Below, piece by piece: positions 56,711 through 64,000 of a stretch of DNA of 64,000 bases. This stretch comes from Micromonospora carbonacea. Lineage in GTDB: Bacteria > Actinomycetota > Actinomycetes > Mycobacteriales > Micromonosporaceae. The stretch covers positions 2,688,501 through 2,752,500 of the forward strand of contig NZ_JACHMZ010000001.1 in NCBI RefSeq assembly GCF_014205165.1, given 5' to 3'. Position 1 is the first letter of the stretch; each line of letters starts with the position of its first letter. A program made the translations under genes and the position numbers. The notes beneath the pieces are model-generated. The model saw nothing but the letters and a program-made list of their open reading frames with translations. It was not told the origin of the DNA and ran no database searches.

Positions 56711-56816
56711 CGCGGACCCGGCCGGCGCGCGTCCGGGTGAGCAGCGCAGGAGCCGCAGGTCGTCGGGCGGCGGCACGGCGACAGGGGTGGGGCGGCGGCG
56801 TGGCATGCTGGGGCGG

Positions 56817-57497
56817 ATGTACCAGGAACGGCCGGCGGCCCTGCCCGGCGCGGTGCTGTGGACCGCCACCAGCGACGGCGCCCCGAGCCGGGTGCTGCCC
56901 GACGGCTGCCTCGACCTGCTCTGGTCCAGCCGCGCCGGGCTGCTGGTCGCCGGCCCTGACCGCACGGCGCACCTGAGCGTCTCCGCGCCGGGGGAGCGGT
57001 GGCTGGGGCTGCGGCTGCCGCCCGGCGTCGGCCCGGCGGTCTTCGGCGTCCCCGCCGACGCGTTGCGCGACGCCCGGGTGCCGCTGGAGTCGTTGTGGGG
57101 CCGGGCCGCCCGGGAGGCCGCCGAGCGGTTGGGCGGGCGGCCCACCGGCGTCGGGCTGGCGGCGCTCGTCGCCGACCGGCTCGCCGCGGCCGGCGGACCC
57201 GACCCGCTGGGCGCGCGCGTCGCCGGGCTGCTCGGCGCCGGGCGGCCGGTCGCCGAGGCCGCCGCCGAGGTCGGCCTGACCCCCCGGGCGCTGCACCGAC
57301 GCTGCCGGACCCTGTTCGGGTACGGCCCGAAGACCCTTGCCCGCATCCTGCGGATGCGCCGGGCGCTCGCCCTGGCCCGGGCCGGCACGCCGCTGGCCGA
57401 GGTGGCCGCGGTCGGCGGCTACGCCGATCAGGCCCACCTGAGCCGGGACGTGCGCGACCTGGCCGGCGTCCCGCCCGCCGTCCTGCTGCGCGGCTGA
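56817..57497 (+). CDS. AraC-family transcription regulator
   Basis: A 226-residue regulator. The N-terminal part (LPDGCLDLLWSSRAGLLVAGPDRTAHL, PGVGPAVFGVPADALRD) matches the DUF6597-type sensor of AraC proteins. The C-terminal ~100 residues hold the double helix-turn-helix (VAEAAAEVGLTPRALHRRCRTLFGYGPKTLARILRM, then LAEVAAVGGYADQAHLSRDVRDLAGVPP). The ligand is unknown. ATG 56817 is favoured by its spacing 7 nt after a CATGCT box; the in-frame upstream start at 56787 lacks conservation. Confidence 0.9.
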   Translation: MYQERPAALPGAVLWTATSDGAPSRVLPDGCLDLLWSSRAGLLVAGPDRTAHLSVSAPGERWLGLRLPPGVGPAVFGVPADALRDARVPLESLWGRAAREAAERLGGRPTGVGLAALVADRLAAAGGPDPLGARVAGLLGAGRPVAEAAAEVGLTPRALHRRCRTLFGYGPKTLARILRMRRALALARAGTPLAEVAAVGGYADQAHLSRDVRDLAGVPPAVLLRG

Positions 57498-57588
57498 GCC
57501 GCCCCGGCCCGCCCCGCTTGGGTCCGGCTCCGCCCCGCCCCGGCCGTGCTACCCCGGCCCGCGCAGCCGTCGGCGCGCGGCGGCCCGG

Positions 57589-57990
57589 TCAGCCGGCCGT
57601 CGGCAGCGGGGCGAACAGGTCCACCCCGTTGCCCTCGGGGTCGTGCAGGACGGCGTACCGCTGGCCCCAGACCGCGTCCCACGGCGGCAGGTGGCCGTGG
57701 AACCCGGCCCCGGTCAGCTCGGCCCAGCGGCGGTCCACCTCCGCCGGGTCGGCGCACCGGAACGCCAGGCTCATCCGGGGCGAGCCGGTCGGCGGCGTCC
57801 AGCCCGGGTCGAAGGAACGGATCGTCGCCACCGTGTCCCAGGCCAGCCGCAGCCCGTTGTCCAACGTGACCTCCACGTGCGGCTCGGCCTCCGCGCCGGC
57901 CGGGATGTCCAGCCCCAGGCGGCGGTAGAAGTCGAGGGTGCGGGCCATGTCGGCGACGGTCGTGCCGACGAGGTCGAAGTGAGGTGTCAT
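57589..57990 (-). CDS. VOC-superfamily (glyoxalase/bleomycin-resistance fold) protein
   Basis: A 133-residue single-domain VOC protein: FDLVGTTVADMARTLDFYRRLGLDIP at the start, VEVTLDNGLRLAWD, and a C-terminal YAVLHDPEGNGVDLFAPL. Metal-ligand positions (His in PHFDL, Glu/Asp near the end) are partly kept, so it may be an enzyme, binding protein or resistance protein. ATG 57990 has TACGGT (57998-58003 on the minus strand) 7 nt upstream, a leaderless pattern. It is convergent with the AraC gene, a common regulator-target arrangement, though that link is only suggestive. Confidence 0.88.
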   Translation of the reverse strand: MTPHFDLVGTTVADMARTLDFYRRLGLDIPAGAEAEPHVEVTLDNGLRLAWDTVATIRSFDPGWTPPTGSPRMSLAFRCADPAEVDRRWAELTGAGFHGHLPPWDAVWGQRYAVLHDPEGNGVDLFAPLPTAG

Positions 57991-58198
57991 ACCGCCGACC
58001 GTACGGCCGGGGCGACGTGGGCGTCTTGAACGGATCGGACAGCGCGCCGATCGGCGCCGGAGTGGCCGGTGTGGCCTCGACGGGGCCGGGCGTCGCGTAC
58101 GGTAGCAATGAGACAAGTCCGGCTTTTGGGCATGAACACCCCAGATTGGCGGGTGCCCGGGGTCGGCTCCGAGACGGCGAGGGGAAGGAGCGGCCGTG

Positions 58199-58345
58199 AT
58201 GCACCTGGCCTACCTGGATGCGGGATCCGGCAGCCTGATCGTGCAGGCGGTGGTCGGCGGGGTGGCCGGAGTGGCGGTGGCCGCGAAGCTCTACTGGCGT
58301 CGGTTGACGGCCCGGTACCGCCGCCAGCGCACCGACCGCTCCTGA
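58199..58345 (+). CDS. 48-residue DPGSGS-type membrane micropeptide
   Basis: A small protein beginning MHLAYLDAGSGSLIVQAVVGG, followed by a hydrophobic helix (about 12-31) and a basic tail (KLYWRRLTARYRRQRTDRS). Small membrane proteins starting YLDPGSGSxxxQ are widely conserved next to membrane alkaline-phosphatase-superfamily genes; here the Pro is Ala. A strong GGGGAAGGAG lies 8 nt before ATG 58199. It is the first gene of an operon: 16 bp to the methyltransferase, which overlaps the sulfatase-like gene. Confidence 0.8.
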   Translation: MHLAYLDAGSGSLIVQAVVGGVAGVAVAAKLYWRRLTARYRRQRTDRS

Positions 58346-58361
58346 GCGGGGCGCACCGGCG

Positions 58362-59792
58362 ATGACCGTCCCGCACACCGACGTCCGGGTCGACCCGGGC
58401 TCGTTCCGCGACCCGGCCAACCGCGTCTTCTACGCCGACGGTGAGGTGCTGCGCGGCCTCGACGCCCGGGCGGCCCGGGACTGGCGGGCCCTGTCCGCCA
58501 GCGACTTCTTCCCGCCGCTGCTGGCGGCCGGCAAGGTCTGCGGCACCGAGCCCGTCGAACCGGCCAGGTTCGCCGCCGGGGCCGGCGGGCAGTGGGCCGC
58601 CGTGCTGCGTCACGAACGCATCCCGTTCGTCTCCCACCCGTACGAGTGGTCGTTCGGCATGCTCCGCGACGCGGCCCTGCTGCACCTGGAGATCCTGCGC
58701 GCCGCGCTGACCGCCGGCTTCACCACCAAGGACGGCTCGGCCTACAACCTCCAGTGGCGCGGCGTCGCGCCGGTCTTCATCGACGTCGGCTCGTTCGAGC
58801 CGGCCCGCGACGGCGAACCCTGGGCCGGCTACCGGCAGTTCTGCCAGACCATGCTCTACCCGCTGCTGCTCACCGCGCACCTCGGCGTGGACTTCCAGCC
58901 CTGGCTGCGGGCCCAGGTCGACGGGATCCCCGCGGAGCAGATGCGCCGGCTGTTCACCGGCGCCCGGCGGCTGCTGCCCGGCGTGCCCACCCACGTGCAC
59001 CTGCACTCGGCCATGCAGCAGCGCAACGCCGACGCCGCCACCGGCGAGGTGCGCGAGCAACTGCGCGGCGCCGGGTTCTCCCGGGAGTTGGCGCTGGCCG
59101 CCGTCCGCCGGATCGAGAAGCTCGTCCGCCGGTTGCGCCCCCGCCAGGCGCGCAGCCACTGGGCCGACTACCAGCGCACGTGCAGCTACTCCGCCGCCGA
59201 CCGCGCCGCGAAGGAACGCTTCGTCGAGCTGGCGCTGACCGCCGGCACGCCGCCCGGCCTGGTGCTCGACCTGGGTGCCAACGACGGCCGGTACGCCCGC
59301 CTCGCCGCCCGCTACGCCGGCTACGTCGTTGCCGTCGAGCAGGACCCGGCCGTGGTCGACGAGCTGTACGCGGCGCTGCGCGCCGAGGAGCAGCGGCGGG
59401 TGCTGCCGCTGGTGCTGGACCTGGCCGACCCGTCGCCCGGCGGCGGCTGGCGGGGCGTCGAACGGGCCGCGTTCGCCACCCGGGCGCGGGCCGACCTGGT
59501 GCTGGCCCTCGCCGTCGTGCACCACCTGGCGATCGGGCGCAACGTGCCGCTGGCGCAGGTCGTCGACCAGCTCGCCGACGCCTGCGTCCCCGGCGGCCGG
59601 CTGGTGGTCGAGTTCGTCCACCCCGAGGACCCGATGGCCCGGCGGCTGCTGGCCAACAAGCCGGCCGGCCTCTTCCCCGACTACCGGCCCGACGAGTTCG
59701 CCCGGCTGCTCGCCACCCGGTGCCGCGTCGAGCGGCGGGTCGAGCTGCCCGGCGGCACCCGGACGCTCTACCAGGCGGTGACGGGTGGTTGA
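58362..59792 (+). CDS. Class I SAM-dependent methyltransferase of an envelope operon
   Basis: A 476-residue protein. The N-terminal half (about 1-270) is a helical domain with ALRHERIPFVSHPYEWSFGML and GFTTKDGSAYNLQWRGVAPVFIDVGSFEP, which recalls an embedded kinase-like or acceptor-binding domain. The C-terminal Rossmann fold has LVLDLGANDGRYARLAA (SAM loop), VVAVEQDPAVVDEL and LVLALAVVHHLAIG. Homologues are annotated as nodulation-type or FkbM-like methyltransferases; the acceptor is unknown. Its stop overlaps the sulfatase-like gene by 8 nt, so the two act together. ATG 58362. Confidence 0.9.
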   Translation: MTVPHTDVRVDPGSFRDPANRVFYADGEVLRGLDARAARDWRALSASDFFPPLLAAGKVCGTEPVEPARFAAGAGGQWAAVLRHERIPFVSHPYEWSFGMLRDAALLHLEILRAALTAGFTTKDGSAYNLQWRGVAPVFIDVGSFEPARDGEPWAGYRQFCQTMLYPLLLTAHLGVDFQPWLRAQVDGIPAEQMRRLFTGARRLLPGVPTHVHLHSAMQQRNADAATGEVREQLRGAGFSRELALAAVRRIEKLVRRLRPRQARSHWADYQRTCSYSAADRAAKERFVELALTAGTPPGLVLDLGANDGRYARLAARYAGYVVAVEQDPAVVDELYAALRAEEQRRVLPLVLDLADPSPGGGWRGVERAAFATRARADLVLALAVVHHLAIGRNVPLAQVVDQLADACVPGGRLVVEFVHPEDPMARRLLANKPAGLFPDYRPDEFARLLATRCRVERRVELPGGTRTLYQAVTGG

Positions 59793-61845
59793 CGCGACCG
59801 TCGCGCCCCCGGCCGCCCCCGCGCCGCCCACCGCCGAGGCGACCCCGGGCCGCCCCACCGGGCCCTCCGGCTGGCGGGCCGAGCTGCGCCGACTGCTGGA
59901 GGTCACGGCCCTGGTCGGGCTGGTGGTCACCCAGCCGATGCTCGACGTGCTGGGCCGCAGCCCCGACTTCTTCCTGTTCCACCGGGCCACCCGCGGCGAG
60001 ACCCTGGCCCTGGTCGCGCTGATCGCCGCCGTGCCCACGCTGGCGCTGGCGCTGCTCGGGGCGGCGAGCCGGCTGGCGGGGCGGGCCGCCCGTTCGGCCG
60101 TGCACACGGTGCTCGTCGGCCTGCTGCTGGCCGCCCTCGCCGTGCAGGTGGGCCGGCACGGCACGCCGCTGCGGGGCGTACCGCTGCTGGTCGTCGCCGT
60201 GCTGGCCGGCGCGGCCGGGGCGGCGGCACACCGGCGGTGGCGCGGGCCGGGCCTGGCGCTGCGGGTGGCCTCGGCCGGGCCCGCGGCCTTCGTGGCGCTG
60301 TTCCTGTTCGCCTCGCCGGCCTCGGCGGTGGTGCTGCCGCGGGGCGACGCCGGCGCGGCCGGGGTGGCCGCCCCGGGCGGGCGCCCGCCGGTGGTCATGC
60401 TGATCCTCGACGAGCTGCCCCTGGTCTCCCTGCTCGGCCCCGACGGGCGGATCGACGCCGCCCGCTACCCGCACTTCGCCGAGCTGGCCGGCGGCTCCAC
60501 CTGGTACCGCGACGCCACCGGGGTGAGCGGCTGGACGCCGTACGCGCTGCCGGCCATGCTCACCGGCCGCTACCCGGCGAAGCCGGTCGCCCCGCACTAC
60601 TCGCAGTACCCCGACAACCTGTTCACCGCCCTCGGCGGCCTGTACGACATCCGGGCCGAGGAGAGCATCACCCGGCTCTGCCCGCCCAGCCGCTGCGACC
60701 AGCCGGCCAGCCCCCGGCAGGGGATCGGCACCCTGGTCCGGGAGAGCGGGAAGCTGCTGGGCCAGGTCGCCGCCCCGGTCGACAGCCACGTCGACCCGGA
60801 GGAGTCCTACCGCGAGCAGACCGCCGCCGAGGCGGGCCTGGACGCCGCCGAGCCCGTCCCCGCCGACCCGAAGTTCCGCTGGGACCGGCTGAACGCCAAC
60901 CAGCCGGCCCGGTTCGCCAGCTTCCTGGCCGGGCTGCGCCCCAGCGACCGGCCCACCCTGCACTTCCTGCACCTGCTGATGCCGCACGCGCCGTGGCAGT
61001 TCCTGCCCTCGGGGGCCCGCTACGCCGCCCCGGAGGACCTGCCCAACGACGGCGCGGGCTGGGTCGAGCTGGCCCGGCGGCGGCACCTGGCCCAACTGGA
61101 GTACACCGACCGGCTGATCGGCGAGACGCTGCGCACGCTGCGCGCCACCGGCCTCTACGACCGGGCCCTGCTGGTGGTCACCGCCGACCACGGGGTCAGC
61201 TTCGACAACGGGGCCCAGGGGCGGGGGCTGGGCGCGATCCGCGCGGCGGCCGGGCAGGTGGCCTGGGTGCCGATGTTCGTCAAGGAGCCCGGGCAGCGCG
61301 CCGGCCGGGTCGACGACCGCAACTGGGAGCACGTCGACCTGCTGCCCACGATCGCCGACTACGCGCACGTGCGGATCCCCTGGCGGGTCGACGGGAGCTC
61401 GGCCCGGCAGGCCCCGCGCGGTCGCGCCGACAAGCGCTTCTACGACCGGCCGGGGGAACCGGTCACGATCACCGGCGGGGTGCCCGCGCCGCCGCCGCTG
61501 CCGAAGCCGCACCCGCTGGTCGGCACGACCGTGGGCGAACGCCCGGCCGGCGGGTCGGCGCGGGTCGCCGACCTCGCCGCCTTCCGCGCCGTCGACCCGG
61601 ACACCGGCGAGCTGCCGGCCCTGGTCTGGGGCACGGTCGGAGCCTCGGTACCCGACGGCACGCTGCTCGCCGTCGCCGTCAACAGGCGGATCGGGGCGGT
61701 CGTCCCGGTGGTGCCGCCGGATCCCGGTGGCCGCCGGTTCGCGGCCTTCCTCACCGACGACCGGCTGTTCCGCGCCGGGGACAACCGCGTGGACCTCTAC
61801 CGGATCGGCCCGGACGGCGAGCTGCGTCACCTGAGTATTTCCTGA
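59785..61845 (+). CDS. Membrane sulfatase-like (alkaline-phosphatase superfamily) hydrolase
   Basis: A 686-residue protein with about five N-terminal helices (40-180) and an extracytoplasmic catalytic domain. It has PVVMLILDELPLVSLLG (first metal Asp), then GVSGWTPYALPAMLTGRYP (nucleophile Thr or Ser region), a LLMPHAPWQF segment and LVVTADHGVSFDNG (metal Asp-His). No sulfatase CxPxR maturation motif is visible, so a phosphotransferase or phosphodiesterase acting on lipid- or glycan-linked groups (LtaS/EptA-like) is more likely than a true sulfatase. GTG 59785 overlaps the methyltransferase gene. Confidence 0.9.
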   Translation: MVDATVAPPAAPAPPTAEATPGRPTGPSGWRAELRRLLEVTALVGLVVTQPMLDVLGRSPDFFLFHRATRGETLALVALIAAVPTLALALLGAASRLAGRAARSAVHTVLVGLLLAALAVQVGRHGTPLRGVPLLVVAVLAGAAGAAAHRRWRGPGLALRVASAGPAAFVALFLFASPASAVVLPRGDAGAAGVAAPGGRPPVVMLILDELPLVSLLGPDGRIDAARYPHFAELAGGSTWYRDATGVSGWTPYALPAMLTGRYPAKPVAPHYSQYPDNLFTALGGLYDIRAEESITRLCPPSRCDQPASPRQGIGTLVRESGKLLGQVAAPVDSHVDPEESYREQTAAEAGLDAAEPVPADPKFRWDRLNANQPARFASFLAGLRPSDRPTLHFLHLLMPHAPWQFLPSGARYAAPEDLPNDGAGWVELARRRHLAQLEYTDRLIGETLRTLRATGLYDRALLVVTADHGVSFDNGAQGRGLGAIRAAAGQVAWVPMFVKEPGQRAGRVDDRNWEHVDLLPTIADYAHVRIPWRVDGSSARQAPRGRADKRFYDRPGEPVTITGGVPAPPPLPKPHPLVGTTVGERPAGGSARVADLAAFRAVDPDTGELPALVWGTVGASVPDGTLLAVAVNRRIGAVVPVVPPDPGGRRFAAFLTDDRLFRAGDNRVDLYRIGPDGELRHLSIS

Positions 61846-61869
61846 GAGTTTCGTCCCCGCTGCCCACCG

Positions 61870-61908
61870 GGCCCCCGGTCACGCTTCGTGCGCGATCGGG
61901 GGCCTTTT
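61870..61908 (+). terminator. Rho-independent terminator
   Basis: GGCCCCCG (61870-61877) pairs with CGGGGGCC (61897-61904), with an inner CACG/CGTG stem, and is followed directly by TTTT. It is the only classical U-tract terminator noticed in the window, 25 bp after the sulfatase-like stop. Confidence 0.85.
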
Positions 61909-62029
61909 GTCACATTGGCCCCGTTCGAGGTCGGTCCCCGGCCCCCGGGTTTCCGGGCCCACCTGCCGGGAATCGGGTGACGCATACCTCACCTGCGGAA
62001 CCACGACGGGCGGTGTCCCCGCAACCGTG

Positions 62030-62040
62030 TTTACGGTAAA
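62030..62040. promoter_or_regulatory. TTTACGGTAAA palindrome in the citrate synthase leader
   Basis: TTTAC-G-GTAAA lies 47 bp before the citrate synthase start, in an AT-rich patch that probably contains the promoter. It could be an operator. Confidence 0.35.
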
Positions 62041-62086
62041 AGCGAAGGCAATTTCAACGTAGATCTGCCGGCGAAGCGAGGAACAC

Positions 62087-63370
<1,284 letters not shown>

Positions 63371-63384
63371 CGCGCCCCGTGCGC

Positions 63385-63440
63385 TGTTAAGAAGGGCCCC
63401 CTGCTATGCAGAATGCGTTAACAGGGGGCCCTTCCTTGCG
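63385..63440 (+). repeat. Bipartite GTTAACAAGGGGCCCTT element, copy 4
   Basis: Left half tgttaagaagggccccctg, spacer ctatgcagaat, right half gcgttaacagggggcccttccttgc. It fills the gap between the convergent citrate synthase and glycosyltransferase genes. Confidence 0.9.
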
Positions 63441-63442
63441 CC

Positions 63443-64000
63443 TCAGCGCAGGCCGGCGGCGGCGAGCAGGTTGCCCTCGGCGACCCGCCGCGGGGCGTCG
63501 CCCCCGCTCATCCGCCGCTCGGCGCGCTCGGCGGTGAACGCCGGGGCCTTGGCGATCGCCGAGGCGTACGCGTCGGCCGTGCGGCGCGCGATGGCGGCCC
63601 AGCCGTACTGCTCGTGGACCATCCTCCGGGCCCGGCGGGCCAGCGCCCGGGCGCGTTCGGTGTCCGACAGCAGGGCGTGCACCGCCTCGGTCAGCCCCGC
63701 CGGGTCCTGCGGGGCGAACGTCATCCCGGTCACGCCCGGCTCGACGATCTCGGCCAGGCCGCCCGTCGAGGCGACCGCCAGGGGCGCGCCGGCCGCCGCC
63801 CCCTCCAGGGCGACCATGCCGAACGGCTCGTAGATGCTCGGCACCGCGAAGCAGTCCGAGGCGGCCATCACGGCGGGCAGGTCGGTGCCGCCGAGGAAGC
63901 CCGGCATGCTGACCGTGCCGCCGAGGCCGAGCCGGTGCACCTCGGCCTCCAGCGCCGGCTTGTACGGCCCGTCGCCGACGATCACCGCGCGCAGCCCGGG
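63443..64000 (-). CDS. GT4-family glycosyltransferase, C-terminal part
   Basis: The last 185 residues of a GT-B glycosyltransferase; the 5' end lies beyond the window. The nucleotide-sugar-binding half is clear: AVIVGDGPYKPALEAEV, VSMPGFLGGTDLPAVMAASD, then the EX7E-type segment VPSIYEPFGMVALEGAAAGAPLAVASTGGLAEIVEPGVTG. Such enzymes include glycogen/maltose-1-phosphate and mycothiol-related transferases; the C-terminal half alone does not reveal the substrate. Its 3' end abuts the interspersed repeat. Confidence 0.9.
   Translation of the reverse strand, partial: PGLRAVIVGDGPYKPALEAEVHRLGLGGTVSMPGFLGGTDLPAVMAASDCFAVPSIYEPFGMVALEGAAAGAPLAVASTGGLAEIVEPGVTGMTFAPQDPAGLTEAVHALLSDTERARALARRARRMVHEQYGWAAIARRTADAYASAIAKAPAFTAERAERRMSGGDAPRRVAEGNLLAAAGLR

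Overview
The window is very GC-rich, gene-dense actinobacterial chromosome, most likely from Micromonospora or a close relative in the Micromonosporaceae. The evidence is the extreme third-position G/C bias, many TANNNT boxes 6-7 nt before start codons (leaderless transcripts), a paired XRE-DUF5753/DUF397 regulator, a mycothiol-era maleylpyruvate-isomerase-fold protein, PknA/B-type kinases, and four copies of a bipartite GTTAACAAGGGGCCCTTCCTTGC-like repeat that I associate from memory with Micromonospora. No tRNA, rRNA, CRISPR array, transposase or phage gene was seen.

Layout. 1-8.9 kb: end of an NRPS locus, with an MbtH tail, an Asn-type C-A-T module, and a Ser-type C-A-T-thioesterase protein fused to an MFS exporter; the thioesterase has Cys as nucleophile. 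8.9-16.9 kb: serpin-like protein, MazF-like toxin-fold protein, GGDEF protein, DUF397/XRE pair, DUF574 methyltransferase, membrane Ser/Thr kinase, DedA protein. 16.9-24.1 kb: duplicated hairpin repeat, secreted lysozyme-like protein, pirin, HhH protein, DUF1345, DUF2795, DUF2267, and an acyl-CoA racemase. 24.2-27.1 kb: a Mn2+ (yybP-ykoY) riboswitch in front of a TerC-family gene, then a molybdopterin oxidoreductase, FAD reductase and zinc-ribbon operon. 27.2-29.3 kb: secreted GH43 and secreted endonuclease/phosphatase-fold proteins.

29.4-33.3 kb is the most interesting segment. It is a compact cassette of a MccB/ThiF-like E1 adenylating enzyme, a membrane HExxH (M50-like) protein with a PqqD-like N-terminus, a tiny peptide ending in Ser-Asn-Pro-Ser-Gly-Asn, and an enterochelin-esterase-like hydrolase. 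The genes overlap or nearly abut and the peptide ends in Asn, as microcin C precursors do. I infer a RiPP pathway, possibly making a peptidyl-nucleotide or a C-terminally activated peptide.

33.3-41.6 kb: FAD monooxygenase, lactate permease, type II NADH dehydrogenase, AI-2E-type permease, spermidine-synthase-fold protein, second DUF2267 protein, MPI-type protein. 41.7-46.6 kb: a partner-switching signalling block (three STAS proteins, a PAS/GAF-PP2C phosphatase, a B12-binding protein with the CarH Wx9EH signature, and a single-domain response regulator) with no RsbW-type kinase in the window. 46.8-53.2 kb: DivIVA-like protein, second lysozyme-like protein, an Ohr/OsmC protein lacking its second Cys, a second Ser/Thr kinase, an ApbE-like protein, and a two-component system. 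53.3-61.8 kb: two envelope glycosyltransferases, an AraC regulator, a VOC protein, and an operon of a DPGSGS-type micropeptide, a methyltransferase and a membrane sulfatase-like protein. 62.1-64 kb: citrate synthase and a truncated GT4 glycosyltransferase.
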